Assembly: GCA_020346325.1 (NCBI GenBank)
Contig: CP070782.1
Span: 5,236,540-5,282,489 of the forward strand
Reading direction: 5' to 3'
Source: Phycisphaerales bacterium
Lineage (GTDB): Bacteria > Planctomycetota > Phycisphaerae > Sedimentisphaerales > Anaerobacaceae
Length of the DNA: 45,950 nucleotides
Of this stretch, positions 8,808 to 18,234 are shown in pieces. How positions within the stretch are numbered: position 1 is the stretch's first letter; every line of letters starts with the position of its first letter. A program made the translations under genes and the position numbers. The notes below the pieces were generated by a model. That model was given only the letters and a program-made list of their open reading frames with translations, was not told the origin of the DNA and did not search any database.

Positions 8808-9854
8808 TCAGACGAGCGGGGGCTCCTGACCGATGGCCGGTTCCGGCGGCAGCGGATCGGTCTGGAAGGCTTCGATGACGCGTTCGGCGGTCTTCGGCGA
8901 TTCGAACGTTGCTACGTGAAACAGAGCTTCGCCCTCATTGACCAAAGGCAGATTGGTCCGGCCGATGACCACGCCGCCGACGTGCGAACGGACCTCGGAT
9001 TCCTCCTGACCGAAGGGATCGGTGATGAGTCCGGCGACGTCGTCCTTGTGCAGTCGTGTCCCCAGCGGTGCCGCCGCGGTGAGAATGCCGCTTTCCGGCG
9101 CGCGCACCCACGTACTGGAGCGGGCGATGACCGGCTGCGTTGCACGCCGCTGCCACCGCCCGACCGGCAGCATGTCCAGCTCGCGCAAGACCGAGATGAT
9201 GCCCTTGACTCCGGCGCGAACCGCGCGTTCGTCGAAGCGCAGGGCCTCGCCGGCTTCGTACAGGACCATGGGGAGGCCTCGTTCGACCGCCTGCTCGCGC
9301 AGCGACCCCTCGCGCACGTCAGCGTTCAGAATAACCGGCACGTTGAACGCGCGGGCCAGCGCCGCCGTTTGCGGGTCGTCCAGATTGGCGCGGACGTGTG
9401 GCAAGTTCTCCCGGTGAATGGCGCCGCTGTGGATATCGACCCCATAGTCGCTCTTCTCCAGAATCTCCTTGAGGAACAGGTCCGCCAGGCGGGCAGTCAG
9501 CGAGCCGCGGGCCGAGCCCGGGAACGAGCGATTCAAATCGCGACGGTCCGGCAGGTAGCGCGAGCGGTTGACGAACCCGTAGACATTGACAATGGGAACG
9601 GCCAGCAGCGTACCCCGCAACTGCTTGAGCACGGGCAAGCGCAGGAGACGACGGATGATCTCGACGCCGTTGATTTCGTCGCCATGCAGAGCGGCGCAGA
9701 CGGACAGGGTCGGACCGGCGTGCCGGCCGCAGATGACGCGGACCGGGATGGCCATCGGTGTATAAGAGTAGAGACTGGCCGCCGGCAGTTCGACGGTCGT
9801 TCGCTGCCCGGCCTCCACGGTGGTGCCCGAGATGGAGATGCCCGGATGTTTCAC
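8808..9854 (-). CDS. Succinylglutamate desuccinylase/aspartoacylase family hydrolase
   Basis: A 348-residue zinc carboxypeptidase-fold enzyme. ALHGDEINGVE supplies the first zinc ligands (His57, Glu60) and DIHSG the third (His142); NRSFPG is the typical substrate loop. The C-terminal part (RAPESGILTAAAPLG, HVGGVVIGRTNLPLVNEGEA) looks like a biotinyl/lipoyl-type beta domain, usual for this subgroup. The start is the GTG at 9854, preceded by AAGGA; it lies 10 nt after the end of rimK. Together with the RimK and RimB-like genes it forms a three-gene unit, so it may act on a RimK product, for example by removing an amino-acid tail. That role is inference. Confidence 0.85.
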   Translation of the reverse strand: MKHPGISISGTTVEAGQRTTVELPAASLYSYTPMAIPVRVICGRHAGPTLSVCAALHGDEINGVEIIRRLLRLPVLKQLRGTLLAVPIVNVYGFVNRSRYLPDRRDLNRSFPGSARGSLTARLADLFLKEILEKSDYGVDIHSGAIHRENLPHVRANLDDPQTAALARAFNVPVILNADVREGSLREQAVERGLPMVLYEAGEALRFDERAVRAGVKGIISVLRELDMLPVGRWQRRATQPVIARSSTWVRAPESGILTAAAPLGTRLHKDDVAGLITDPFGQEESEVRSHVGGVVIGRTNLPLVNEGEALFHVATFESPKTAERVIEAFQTDPLPPEPAIGQEPPLV

Positions 9855-9864
9855 GTGGTCTTCC

Positions 9865-10770
9865 TTATCCTTTGCCTTTGGTGCGTGTCCGGTGCGGCCG
9901 GGCGTTCTTCTCAATGAACTCGTATACCATGCCGGCAATGTCCTTGCCCGTGGCGGCCTCGACCCCTTCCAGCCCGGGCGAGGAATTGACCTCCATCACG
10001 ACCGGGCCGTGATTGGAGCGCAACACGTCGACGCCGCAGACATTCAGACCCATGACCTTGGCGGCGCGAACCGCCGTGGAACGCTCTTCCGGCGTGATCT
10101 TGATCGGCGAGGCTGTGCCGCCCCGATGCAGGTTGGAGCGGAACTCGCCTTCCTTGGCCTGACGCCTCATCGCCGCGACCACGCGATCTCCGATCACGAA
10201 GCACCGAATGTCGGCTCCGTTCGCTTCGCTGATGTATTCCTGGACGAGAATGTTGGCCTTGAGACCCATGAACGCCTCGACCACGCTTTCGGCGGCCTTG
10301 GCCGTCTCCGTGAGCACGACCCCGATGCCCTGTGTGCCCTCCAGCAGTTTGATCACCAGCGGCGCACCACCAACCATCTTGATCAGGTCCTGGATGTCGT
10401 CGGGGGAATGAGCGAAACCCGTCACCGGCAGGCCGATGCCTTTGCGGGCCAGCAACTGGAGCGACCGCAGCTTGTCGCGCGAACGCGTGATAGCCACGGA
10501 TTCGTTCAGCGGATAGACGCCCATCATCTCGAACTGCCGCAGAACTGCGGCGCCGTAGAAGGTCACCGACGCGCCGATACGCGGGATTACCGCGTCACAC
10601 CCGGTAAGGATCTCACCCATGTAATGAATGGCGGGGCGGTGCGAGACGATGTTCATATAGCAGCGCAGTGTATCGATGACCTGGATTTCGTGCCCACGCT
10701 GTCGGCCGGCTTCGACCAGGCGTCGCGTCGAGTAGAGTCTGCGATTGCGTGAGAGAATACCGATTTTCAT
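9865..10770 (-). CDS. rimK: RimK-family ATP-grasp ligase
   Basis: A 301-residue ATP-grasp protein close in length to RimK of E. coli, the ligase that adds glutamates to ribosomal protein S6. Visible: the N-terminal [20 protein letters not shown] domain, the ATP-grasp lid around [18 protein letters not shown], and the C-terminal Mg/ATP segment [20 protein letters not shown] with the GLEGVE end. It overlaps the upstream protease gene by 4 nt (ATGA), meaning translational coupling. Family members also include ligases for tetrahydrosarcinapterin, lysine biosynthesis and beta-citrylglutamate; the neighbours favour a RimK-type function. Confidence 0.9.
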   Translation of the reverse strand: MKIGILSRNRRLYSTRRLVEAGRQRGHEIQVIDTLRCYMNIVSHRPAIHYMGEILTGCDAVIPRIGASVTFYGAAVLRQFEMMGVYPLNESVAITRSRDKLRSLQLLARKGIGLPVTGFAHSPDDIQDLIKMVGGAPLVIKLLEGTQGIGVVLTETAKAAESVVEAFMGLKANILVQEYISEANGADIRCFVIGDRVVAAMRRQAKEGEFRSNLHRGGTASPIKITPEERSTAVRAAKVMGLNVCGVDVLRSNHGPVVMEVNSSPGLEGVEAATGKDIAGMVYEFIEKNARPHRTRTKGKG

Positions 10771-11237
10771 GAAGCCGTCTTCTTTCTTTTCTTGGGGGGG
10801 CGGCCCAGGACGTACGAGTGAGCCGGGTCCACCACAAAATGCTTGCTCAATGCCGACCGACCGAGCAGCATGCGGAACTGGAGGTTGTCCCGATTGGCCA
10901 GCGTCAGTTCGATGGGAAAATGAATCTCCGCAATGGTCAGGATCGTCTCAATGACGAAGCGCTTCTCCCGGTGCCCGCCGGAATCGGTGATCCACCGCTC
11001 GTCGGCGACCTCGGCTTCGCAAATGCATTCGACCTTTCGGTTGCGTTGGAGCGGATGCAACCCGAACCGCACCCAGGGCGCCCCGTGCCGGCAGTGCGGT
11101 TCGATGAAGAACGCGTGTAAGGCCGACGTCTTGGCGCCGGTATCCAGCTTGGCCTTGATCCGTTTCAAACTCAGCTGGGGCAGGCTGACCCACTCGCGCC
11201 AGCCCACGACCAACGGTCCCTGCTTCCGATCGAGCAT
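10767..11237 (-). CDS. RimB-like retropepsin-fold protease (ATP-dependent zinc protease family)
   Basis: A 156-residue protein of PF05618. The motif [15 protein letters not shown] (28-42) carries the aspartic-protease-like DTG-x-TSAL core, and [19 protein letters not shown] is the conserved C-terminal flap. In Pseudomonas the homologous RimB is encoded with RimK and modulates S6 glutamylation. Here it is the first gene of a coupled unit with rimK and an aspartoacylase-like gene. A basic tail ([10 protein letters not shown]) ends the protein and overlaps the rimK start. A good promoter lies about 185 nt upstream of the ATG. Confidence 0.85.
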   Translation of the reverse strand: MLDRKQGPLVVGWREWVSLPQLSLKRIKAKLDTGAKTSALHAFFIEPHCRHGAPWVRFGLHPLQRNRKVECICEAEVADERWITDSGGHREKRFVIETILTIAEIHFPIELTLANRDNLQFRMLLGRSALSKHFVVDPAHSYVLGRPPKKRKKTAS

Positions 11238-11494
11238 GGTTCTCTTACTCAGTTCGACGGCCCCTGCAATTCAGCGCCGGCAGTGTCGCGACACCACGAC
11301 CGGTCTGCTTCGGCAGAACACAACAATGGGCTCCATTCTATGGGATCGTCAGAGGTTTAACAATGGCCCATATGCCGGGGCCAATCGGCCCTCTTTAGGC
11401 ATGGTTCGCAGGGCTGAACGATTAAATTGCCGGTCGCCCGTCTGTCAAACAGGATTTTCGCTTTTTTCTGACACCACGTTCGTGCCGCGCTGGC
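11238..11494. promoter_or_regulatory. Promoter and leader region of the rimB-rimK operon
   Basis: On the minus strand TTGACA (11443-11448) and TTTAAT (11421-11426) are separated by 16 nt, a near-consensus sigma70-type promoter. It would leave a 5' untranslated leader of about 175 nt before the RimB-like start. The leader contains GC-rich stretches able to fold (GGGGCC...GGCCCC near 11378-11394), but I recognise no known riboswitch. The same gap must also hold the end of the 560-residue gene's transcript, for which I see no clear terminator. Confidence 0.55.
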
Positions 11495-13177
11495 TCAGCG
11501 GTGTTCGTGTCTCCGTTCCCAGGTGCTCCCGTCTTCGGCGACCGAGAAGATTCTCTCATAGCCGTGGGGGTCGAACCCTTTGCCGGCCGGCAACACGTCA
11601 TAGGCGATGCCTTCGTTTAGGCAGCGGGCGATTTCTCGGACGGCGGGCGCCAGGACCTCTTTATAGGTCAGGCCGTGCTCGTTCTTGCGGTCCAGCGGGT
11701 AGATGTGTGTGCCCCAGGTGAATAGCTGCCAGCAGGTGGGCAGGCTGTAGCCATAAGGAATAACGATCGCTGTTTTGGCGGCCCGGCGCAGCTTCGCCAG
11801 GTCGCGCGGTGCACGGGTCTGAGCATATGCCGTGATCGCCCGGGCCAGGCGGAGTTGCTCGGTGTACGGGACGTGATGATCGTGGTCGGAGGTCCAGAAC
11901 CAGATGAACTCAGCGCCGAGGTCGTACGCCAGTTTCATCGAAGGCAGGCGCAGGTACGGCTCGGCCTGGCCATAGATGCTCATGCCCCATTTGGAGCCAA
12001 AGACCCGGGCCGGCCCCCGCATCTGGGAATAAGACCAGAGGAAGAGGTTCTCCGGCGTGATCTCAACGTCCACGCCAAACGCTTCGTTGAGGCGCTGGAG
12101 CATCAGAATCTGCTCGGAGTCCGCGTTCGGGTCGATCCGCCAACGGCATTCCTGCACGATACCGTAAGGGTTGGCCTCCAACTGGTAGTAGCTTGTCTCG
12201 ATGTATGTTTCCCAGATGGGAAGCACCGGTTCGGTGAGCGTCAGCGTGCCCAGATCGATGCCGTTCTGAACGATCTGATCGTGATAGTACGTCGGATTGA
12301 GCTTCTCTTGGATGTGTCCGTGAATCATCTGCACCGCATCGAGCAGCGACGCGCCCGGCGGATGCTTGCCCGCCAGGCGACAGGCCGGCTCGTCGATAAA
12401 CATACGCCAACCAAGAAAGTTCGGGCGATACAGTTCTTCTGGAAACGCCACCTCCTCCGTGTACCCGTCGTAGAAGACTGGACGATGACAGATCCAGTCC
12501 ACCTGTTCGCCTTTGTCCGTGAAGTAATTGATGCCCGCCGCGATCATCTCCTCGTAGTTAGCCTTGGTGAAGGGCACGAAGTTGTAGTTGGCCTTGCGGT
12601 CCTTTCGTCCCGTGCCGTCATCGCGGAAATTCCGGCTGGTGCCGACGATCAGATCGCTGCGCAACACCAGCGTGCGCACCGGCGGGGGAGGCGAAGCATC
12701 CTGCGGTTCGAGCGTTTTCTGAAGGGACAACGGCTGGCCCAGATACGTTCCCTTTTTGAATAGTGGGGGGCCGTCGTAGTCGGTGCGCGGCAGCAACTTC
12801 TCGACGAATCCGAACACGGGAACCAGTGCCTTTCCCGTGCGTTGGTCCACGTATTCCGTGGGCGGCTGGTTGGGCTCCTGGAGCAGGTAGCGATGAACGG
12901 TCATCGCCGCGCTCGGGCCGGGCCGGAATGGATTCGCATCGGCGCAGAACCAGACTGTCAAGGCCTGGTCGTTGATTTTGGTCGCCCTCAGTCGGTACCA
13001 CCGGGTCCCGGTCGACTCCGGGCAAGGACTGGTCGCGATTTCCAGTCGTGCCACTTGCTTCGGGTGCGGATTGGGCGGCAGTCCAACTGCATACAGTCCC
13101 CGTTGCCCCACTTGCCCCCACGCTGGGCCTGCAGCCGAGAGCAACAACGCCAAAGTACTCCTGCCCAACCACTTCAT
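11495..13177 (-). CDS. Secreted protein of unknown function, 560 residues
   Basis: Begins with a Sec signal peptide (MKWLGRSTLALLLSAAGPAW, cleavage near GQ), so it is exported. The ATG has GGAG 7 nt upstream. I do not recognise a named family. The middle contains segments typical of TIM-barrel glycosidases: YEEMIAAGINYFT, FLGWRMFIDEPA, LGTLTLTEPVLPIWETYIET and LAYDLGAEFIWFWTSDHDHH. The C-terminal part (KTAIVIPYGYSLP, EIARCLNEGIAYDVLPAGKG) is reminiscent of the GATase-like domain after the barrel in GH42-type proteins. A role in carbohydrate turnover is therefore plausible but not shown. It stands alone between oppositely acting regulatory regions. Confidence 0.75.
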   Translation of the reverse strand: MKWLGRSTLALLLSAAGPAWGQVGQRGLYAVGLPPNPHPKQVARLEIATSPCPESTGTRWYRLRATKINDQALTVWFCADANPFRPGPSAAMTVHRYLLQEPNQPPTEYVDQRTGKALVPVFGFVEKLLPRTDYDGPPLFKKGTYLGQPLSLQKTLEPQDASPPPPVRTLVLRSDLIVGTSRNFRDDGTGRKDRKANYNFVPFTKANYEEMIAAGINYFTDKGEQVDWICHRPVFYDGYTEEVAFPEELYRPNFLGWRMFIDEPACRLAGKHPPGASLLDAVQMIHGHIQEKLNPTYYHDQIVQNGIDLGTLTLTEPVLPIWETYIETSYYQLEANPYGIVQECRWRIDPNADSEQILMLQRLNEAFGVDVEITPENLFLWSYSQMRGPARVFGSKWGMSIYGQAEPYLRLPSMKLAYDLGAEFIWFWTSDHDHHVPYTEQLRLARAITAYAQTRAPRDLAKLRRAAKTAIVIPYGYSLPTCWQLFTWGTHIYPLDRKNEHGLTYKEVLAPAVREIARCLNEGIAYDVLPAGKGFDPHGYERIFSVAEDGSTWERRHEHR

Positions 13178-13668
13178 CGCATGTCTCCGATCATTATTGC
13201 GGCCATCCTAGCGTTCATGGCCGCGAGCGGTCAAGGTCTACGCGGCTCCCCCTGCAGGGCCATCAGGAAACCCTCAAGCAGGAGATATCGCCTCTGGGAA
13301 GCGTAGCAAATTCTACTTGACGTTCAGCAGGCGGCGATGTATGATATGTATACAACGATATATTGAAGTATGGATAGTAAAGCGCAAATAGTCCACTGTA
13401 AGTCTGGGAAGGTTTGGCCGGATGGGGCGAGCACCGAAGATCAGGGGCACACATTCGAATGCGGAGGAGGGCCTACGCCGCCCCATGTCATCATTCGTGC
13501 AAAACAAAGCCAATTTTCTGCGTTTTCAGGCTGGAAATAGGGGTCCGGTAAAGAAGCAAAGCCAATTTTGTTGCCGGAGTAGAGTTGGGTATTCGCCATT
13601 TTGCGACTGGCTGAGTCCGAGTGTTTGGCCTTCGAACAGGGGCATCGCGACTGTGGTATAATCGCCGA
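13178..13668. promoter_or_regulatory. Intergenic region with two promoter-like sites and a short direct repeat
   Basis: Plus strand: TTGACG (13317-13322), 17-nt spacer, TATGAT (13340-13345) is a strong sigma70-type match with no gene directly after it. A perfect TATAAT lies at 13657-13662, only 6 nt before the ATG of the next gene; its -35 is weak. Between them CAAAGCCAATTTT occurs twice (13505-13517 and 13557-13569), 52 nt apart. The region is clearly richer in A/T than the genes around it. No convincing protein is seen. Confidence 0.5.
13505..13569 (+). repeat. Direct repeat CAAAGCCAATTTT, two copies
   Basis: Two identical 13-nt copies start at 13505 and 13557. Translated on the plus strand they give QNKANF- and KKQSQF-like peptides, a pattern I recall from spurious short proteins in environmental planctomycete genomes, which suggests a dispersed repeat family. 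That recollection is unverified. No inverted ends or transposase gene are present. Confidence 0.5.
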
Positions 13669-15495
13669 ATGAGTAAAGGAGTCATATATCCCGATCGATT
13701 CTTGCCGACCACGGCCGCGGAGTTGCGCCGGCGGGGCTGGGACCGGCCGGACGTCATCCTGGTCACGGGCGATGCGTACGTGGACCATCCCTCGTTTGGC
13801 GTGGCCTTGATCGGCCGCTGGCTCGAACGCCTGGGCTATCGCGTGGCGCTTCTGGCCCAGCCTGACTGGCGAACCATCGAGCCCTTCCGAACTCTGGGGC
13901 GGCCGCGTTTGTTCTGGGGGATCACCAGCGGCTGCATCGATTCGCGCCTGAACGACTACGCCTCGCTGGGCCATCGCCGCCGGCAGGACGTCTACAGTCC
14001 CGGCGGGGCACTCGGCCTGCGTCCGAGTCGGCCGCTGTTGGTCTATGCGGCCCGCGCCCGCGAGGCCTTCTCAGGCGTGCCGATCGTGCTGGGTGGTCTG
14101 GAAGCCAGCCTGCGCCGACTCGTGCACTACGATTACATCGAGGACAAGCTCAAACGCTCCGTGCTGATCGATGCCAAGGCGGATCTGCTGATTCACGGCA
14201 TGGCCGAGCAGGCGGTGGCCGAGGTCGCTCGGCGCCTAGATGGGGGCGAGTCGATCCATGATCTGACCGACATTCCGGGCACGGCCTATCTGGCCCGCAA
14301 GGGCATCGCGCCACCGGGCAACGCCGTACACTTACCCTCGCTGTCGCAACAGACCGATGACACTCCGTCTTTTATCACGACCCATCTGGAATACCAGGCC
14401 CAGGCCCGCGCGGCCGGGCGACCGATCGTCCAGGAACAAGATCCAGGCACGCTGGTAGTCCTGCCGCCGGCGGAGGGGATGGACACAGAGCAATTGGACG
14501 CGCTGTACGATTTGCCGTTTACGCGTGCGGCGCATCCGCGCTATGACCGCGACGGAGGCGTGCCGGCGCTGACGCCGGTGCAGTTCTCTATCACGACGCA
14601 TCGTGGCTGCTTCGGCGGCTGCTCGTTCTGTTCGATCGGATGCCACCAGGGCAAGCAGATCCGCTCGCGCTCACTGGCGTCGCTGCTGGAGGAAGCCGAG
14701 CGCGTTCGGCGACATCCGCAGTTTCGCGGTACGATCGAAGACGTGGGCGGACCCTCGGCCAACATGTATTGGATGACCTGTGCCCAGGCCGAGACGTGCC
14801 CGCGGGCTAGTTGCCTGTTTCCCTCGCCGTGCAAGAACGCCCGCTTCGATCATGGGCCCATACTGGAGATGATGGAGGCATTCGTCCGGTGGGCCGAGCC
14901 GGCTAAAGGCAAGAAGCGAACGCACGTCTTCGTTGCGTCCGGGATCCGCCACGACCTGGCGCTGGAGAGCCCTGACTACATAGACCTGCTCGTGCGATAT
15001 TTCGTCGGCGGACATCTCAAGGTCGCGCCCGAGCATTTCTGCCCGCACGTGCTGGACCGGATGGGTAAGCCGCACTTCGACGTCTTTGAGCGGTTCGAGG
15101 AGCAGTTTGCCGCTGGGTGCCGCCGGGCGGGCAAGGAGGCCTATCTCGTACCGTACTTCATCAGCGCCCATCCGGGCTGCCGGCCGGAAGATGCTCTGAA
15201 ACTGACGGAATACCTGCTGTCACGGTCCTGGCGTCCCCGACAGGTGCAGGACTTCGTCCCGAGTCCGCTGTCACTAGCGACGGCCATGTACGTCTCGGGC
15301 GTCGACGAGGCCGGGCGCCGGATCCATATCCCCACCTCCCGCAAGGAGAAGCGGCTCCAGGCGGCGCTGCTTCAGTACTACTTGCCTCAGAATAAGAAGA
15401 TCATTGCGGAGTTCCTGCGCACACGGCGCCGGGACGACCTTCTCGCCGTACTGAACCGTCTCAGTTCACCTGCACGCCGACGGCGTCAAAGATGA
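13669..15495 (+). CDS. ygiQ: YgiQ-family radical SAM protein
   Basis: A 608-residue protein. The N-terminal domain ([33 protein letters not shown]) and [13 protein letters not shown] are hallmarks of the UPF0313/YgiQ group. The radical SAM cluster motif CFGGCSFC has Cys at 314, 318 and 321, binding the 4Fe-4S cluster that cleaves S-adenosylmethionine. [17 protein letters not shown] is a conserved C-terminal element. The reaction is not known to me. The ATG at 13669 gives the family's normal N terminus; there is no Shine-Dalgarno site and TATAAT ends 6 nt upstream, so a leaderless mRNA is likely. Confidence 0.92.
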   Translation: MSKGVIYPDRFLPTTAAELRRRGWDRPDVILVTGDAYVDHPSFGVALIGRWLERLGYRVALLAQPDWRTIEPFRTLGRPRLFWGITSGCIDSRLNDYASLGHRRRQDVYSPGGALGLRPSRPLLVYAARAREAFSGVPIVLGGLEASLRRLVHYDYIEDKLKRSVLIDAKADLLIHGMAEQAVAEVARRLDGGESIHDLTDIPGTAYLARKGIAPPGNAVHLPSLSQQTDDTPSFITTHLEYQAQARAAGRPIVQEQDPGTLVVLPPAEGMDTEQLDALYDLPFTRAAHPRYDRDGGVPALTPVQFSITTHRGCFGGCSFCSIGCHQGKQIRSRSLASLLEEAERVRRHPQFRGTIEDVGGPSANMYWMTCAQAETCPRASCLFPSPCKNARFDHGPILEMMEAFVRWAEPAKGKKRTHVFVASGIRHDLALESPDYIDLLVRYFVGGHLKVAPEHFCPHVLDRMGKPHFDVFERFEEQFAAGCRRAGKEAYLVPYFISAHPGCRPEDALKLTEYLLSRSWRPRQVQDFVPSPLSLATAMYVSGVDEAGRRIHIPTSRKEKRLQAALLQYYLPQNKKIIAEFLRTRRRDDLLAVLNRLSSPARRRRQR

Positions 15496-15636
15496 TGCAC
15501 AGAGAGTCCATGAAGATCACTGTTGCAGTCACGTTGTGCAAACATTCCCTGAGCCCGGTCCCTTCGGAGGATAGCATACGTGCCTCGTGAATCGATGCCA
15601 ATCTCGAAACGAATGAAAGTCGACGGGGAATGTACT

Positions 15637-18027
15637 ATGCAGAAACGAAGCGCTGTCGTGCTTGTCGTTTGTGCGATGAGTCTGTCACTGTTAGGCTATG
15701 GACGCTGTGCTGCGGCCTCAGACCGCCGGTGCAGGCTCTGGTACGAGCAGCCGGCCCAGACGTGGGACGAAGCGCTACCTCTGGGCAACGGACGGCTCGG
15801 CGCCATGGTTTTCGGCACGGCACCGAAGGAGCAGTTGTCGCTCAACGAAGAGAGCCTCTGGGCCGGCGCGCCGCTGGATGTCTACCCGGATGAGTTCGCG
15901 AAACATCTCAAAGAACTCCAGCGGTTCGTACTGGCCGGCAATATCGGCGAAGCGCGGCAACTAGGTTTGGAGAAGCTGACGAAGTCGCCCACATCGTTTC
16001 GGTCCTATGAGCCCTTGGGTGATCTCTGGATCGAGATGGACCACGGTGACGACGTGACGGACTACGAGCGCGAATTGGATCTGGAGACGGGCCTGGCGGG
16101 CGTTCGCTATCGCGTCGCTGGCGTTCAGTTCTGGCGGGAGCTCTTCATCTCGGCCGTCGATAACGTTCTGGTCGTGCGGCTTCGCGCCGACCGACCAGGC
16201 AATCTAAACGCCACGATTCGCCTGACCCGCCAGAAAGACACACGGGTGACGACGTTGGGGACTCGCCTGTGCCTGGACGGCCAGATCGTCGATGTGCCCG
16301 CTCCGAAGGGATACGACGACAACCCGGGCGGTTCCGGCCCCGGCGGGGCTCATATGAGGTTCGCCGGACGGCTGGCGGTACAGACTATGGTCGGACACGT
16401 GGAGGCAGCCGGCAATGCTCTCCGGATCGTCATGGCCGATGAGGCGGTCCTGCTGTTCACAGCGGCGACGGACTTCAGTCTGAGGAAGATGGATTTCGAC
16501 CGCTCGCTCGATCCAGGCCGGCGGGCTGATGCCATTATCGAGAGGGCGTTGCTGAAGACCTGGGACCAGTTGCGACGCGATCATATTGCCGAGCACAGCG
16601 CGTACTTCAATCGGGTGAACCTCGACTTGGGAGGAGAGCCTGAGAAAGAGCCACTGCCGACGGACGTGCGCCTGGCAGCAGTGAAGGAAGGGGGCGCCGA
16701 TGACGGGCTCGTTGCGCTGTACTTCCAGTACGGTCGTTATCTGCTGATGTCCAGCTCGCGCGCTCCCGGTCGTTTGCCGGCCAATCTCCAGGGAATCTGG
16801 AGCCATCGCATGTGGGCGCCGTGGGAGGCCGACTACCATCTCAACATCAACCTGCAGATGAATTATTGGCCGGCCGATCTGTGCAACCTCTCGGAGACGA
16901 TCGAGCCCCTGGTAGAGTGGTTCCAGCGCGTCACCGAAAAGGGCAGGGCGTCCGCTCGAAAGCTCTACGATGCGCGGGGCTGGGTCGCCTTCACGACGGT
17001 CAACCTGTTCGGGCGCACGACGCCCGGCGGCTCGACGGAGGGATCGCAATTCCAGAATGGGGTGCTGGACCCGCTGGCCGGCGCGTGGATGGCCCTGACG
17101 TTGTGGCGGCACTACGAGTTCACAGGCGATCGCGCATTCTTGGCCGGTCGGGCCTATCCCATCCTCAAAGGGGCCAGCGAGTTCCTGCTCGACTATCTCG
17201 TGACCGATGCCGACGGGATGCTCGTGATCGTTCCGTCGACCTCTCCGGAGAATGCCTACCTTCATCCCGAGACCGGAGAGGCCGTGCGGATCTCGCGCGC
17301 CTCGACCTATCACACCTCGATCGTTCGCGCCGTCTTCGAGGCTGTCATAGCGGCGGGGGAAATACTCGGCCGTGACCCCGAGTATCGCGACCAATTGCGG
17401 GCGGCTCTGGCGAAGTTGCCGGCGCTGAAGATCGGTCGCGACGGGACCATTCAGGAGTGGATTGAGGACTACGAGGAGCGCGAACCGGGCCATCGCCACA
17501 TGTCGCATCTGATCGGACTGCATCCGTTCTCTTTGGTCACGGCGCAAGATCGCGACCTGTTCACGGCGGCCCGGAGGACGATCGAGCGGCGCCTAAGCCA
17601 CGGCGGGGGCCATACCGGTTGGAGCCGGGCGTGGATCGTCAATTTCTACGCCCGTCTGCTCGATGGGGACACTGCCTACGAGCATGTCACGCTCCTGCTG
17701 CGCAAGAGCACGCAAGCGAATCTGTTCGATACGCACCCGCCTTTCCAGATCGACGGCAACTTCGGCGGTTGTGCGGGAATCGCGGAGATGCTCCTGCAAA
17801 GTCACGCCGGCACGGTACATTTGCTGCCGGCCCTGCCGAAGGCCTGGCCGCGCGGGTCAGTCAGCGGCCTGCGCGCACGTGGCGGCTTCGTGGTCGATGT
17901 TTCCTGGAGGGATGGAGAAGTGACATCGTATCGCATCGAGGCCACCCGTCCGGCTACGCTCCGGCTGCGCCTCGCAGATCGGGTGATCGAGCGACCAATG
18001 GCGCCGGGGGAGGTCTTCAGTGGGTAG
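15637..18027 (+). CDS. GH95 alpha-L-fucosidase/galactosidase, secreted
   Basis: A 796-residue glycoside hydrolase family 95 protein. A signal peptide (RSAVVLVVCAMSLSLLGYG) directs export. The N-terminal beta domain opens with LWYEQPAQTWDEALPLGNGR and LSLNEESLWAG, both typical. The (alpha/alpha)6 barrel shows NINLQMNYWPADLCNL, HRHMSHLIGLHPF and FQIDGNFGGCAGIAEMLLQS, which contain the conserved Asn/Asp/His of the inverting active site. GH95 enzymes release alpha-1,2-fucose or alpha-galactose from glycans. The ATG at 15637 is chosen because it directly begins the signal peptide. Two sulfatases in the window fit breakdown of sulfated fucans or similar algal glycans. Confidence 0.93.
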   Translation: MQKRSAVVLVVCAMSLSLLGYGRCAAASDRRCRLWYEQPAQTWDEALPLGNGRLGAMVFGTAPKEQLSLNEESLWAGAPLDVYPDEFAKHLKELQRFVLAGNIGEARQLGLEKLTKSPTSFRSYEPLGDLWIEMDHGDDVTDYERELDLETGLAGVRYRVAGVQFWRELFISAVDNVLVVRLRADRPGNLNATIRLTRQKDTRVTTLGTRLCLDGQIVDVPAPKGYDDNPGGSGPGGAHMRFAGRLAVQTMVGHVEAAGNALRIVMADEAVLLFTAATDFSLRKMDFDRSLDPGRRADAIIERALLKTWDQLRRDHIAEHSAYFNRVNLDLGGEPEKEPLPTDVRLAAVKEGGADDGLVALYFQYGRYLLMSSSRAPGRLPANLQGIWSHRMWAPWEADYHLNINLQMNYWPADLCNLSETIEPLVEWFQRVTEKGRASARKLYDARGWVAFTTVNLFGRTTPGGSTEGSQFQNGVLDPLAGAWMALTLWRHYEFTGDRAFLAGRAYPILKGASEFLLDYLVTDADGMLVIVPSTSPENAYLHPETGEAVRISRASTYHTSIVRAVFEAVIAAGEILGRDPEYRDQLRAALAKLPALKIGRDGTIQEWIEDYEEREPGHRHMSHLIGLHPFSLVTAQDRDLFTAARRTIERRLSHGGGHTGWSRAWIVNFYARLLDGDTAYEHVTLLLRKSTQANLFDTHPPFQIDGNFGGCAGIAEMLLQSHAGTVHLLPALPKAWPRGSVSGLRARGGFVVDVSWRDGEVTSYRIEATRPATLRLRLADRVIERPMAPGEVFSG

Positions 18028-18051
18028 TCATCGCCTCCATCAGGACATCGT

Positions 18052-18167
18052 GGGTGGCAGCCTCAAGCGGCCGCTTGGGGATGGCGAACGAGACGGTTCG
18101 TTGGGGCGCAGAAGATTCCTCATGCCTCGAACCATCCCCAGGTCCTGCGGACTTGAAGTTGCCACCC
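18052..18167. repeat. Inverted-repeat element (REP-like pair) behind the fucosidase
   Basis: The left arm is at 18052-18084 and the right arm, on the other strand, at 18132-18167. Read on the minus strand the right arm shares 33 of 36 positions (counted by eye) with 40237-40272, including AGTCCGCAGGACCTGGGGAT. The left arm has the same frame GGGTGG..GCCTCAAG....GGGGATGG with a different, self-complementary centre (AGCGGCCGCT). The paired arms can form a long hairpin about 116 nt in length. No protein is needed to explain it. It resembles REP/BIME-type dispersed repeats. Confidence 0.7.
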
Positions 18168-18234
18168 AATGTTCTCAATCAATGCCTGAGCGTTTGAACA
18201 GACACACTGATTAAGTGACAAGGAGTTGTGGTTC

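Noticed and set aside
7544-9917. Long plus-strand frames opposite the sulfatase and aspartoacylase genes
   Set aside because: The minus strand contains complete motifs (CTPSR; HGDE; DIHSG). The plus frames show no motif and no ribosome site.
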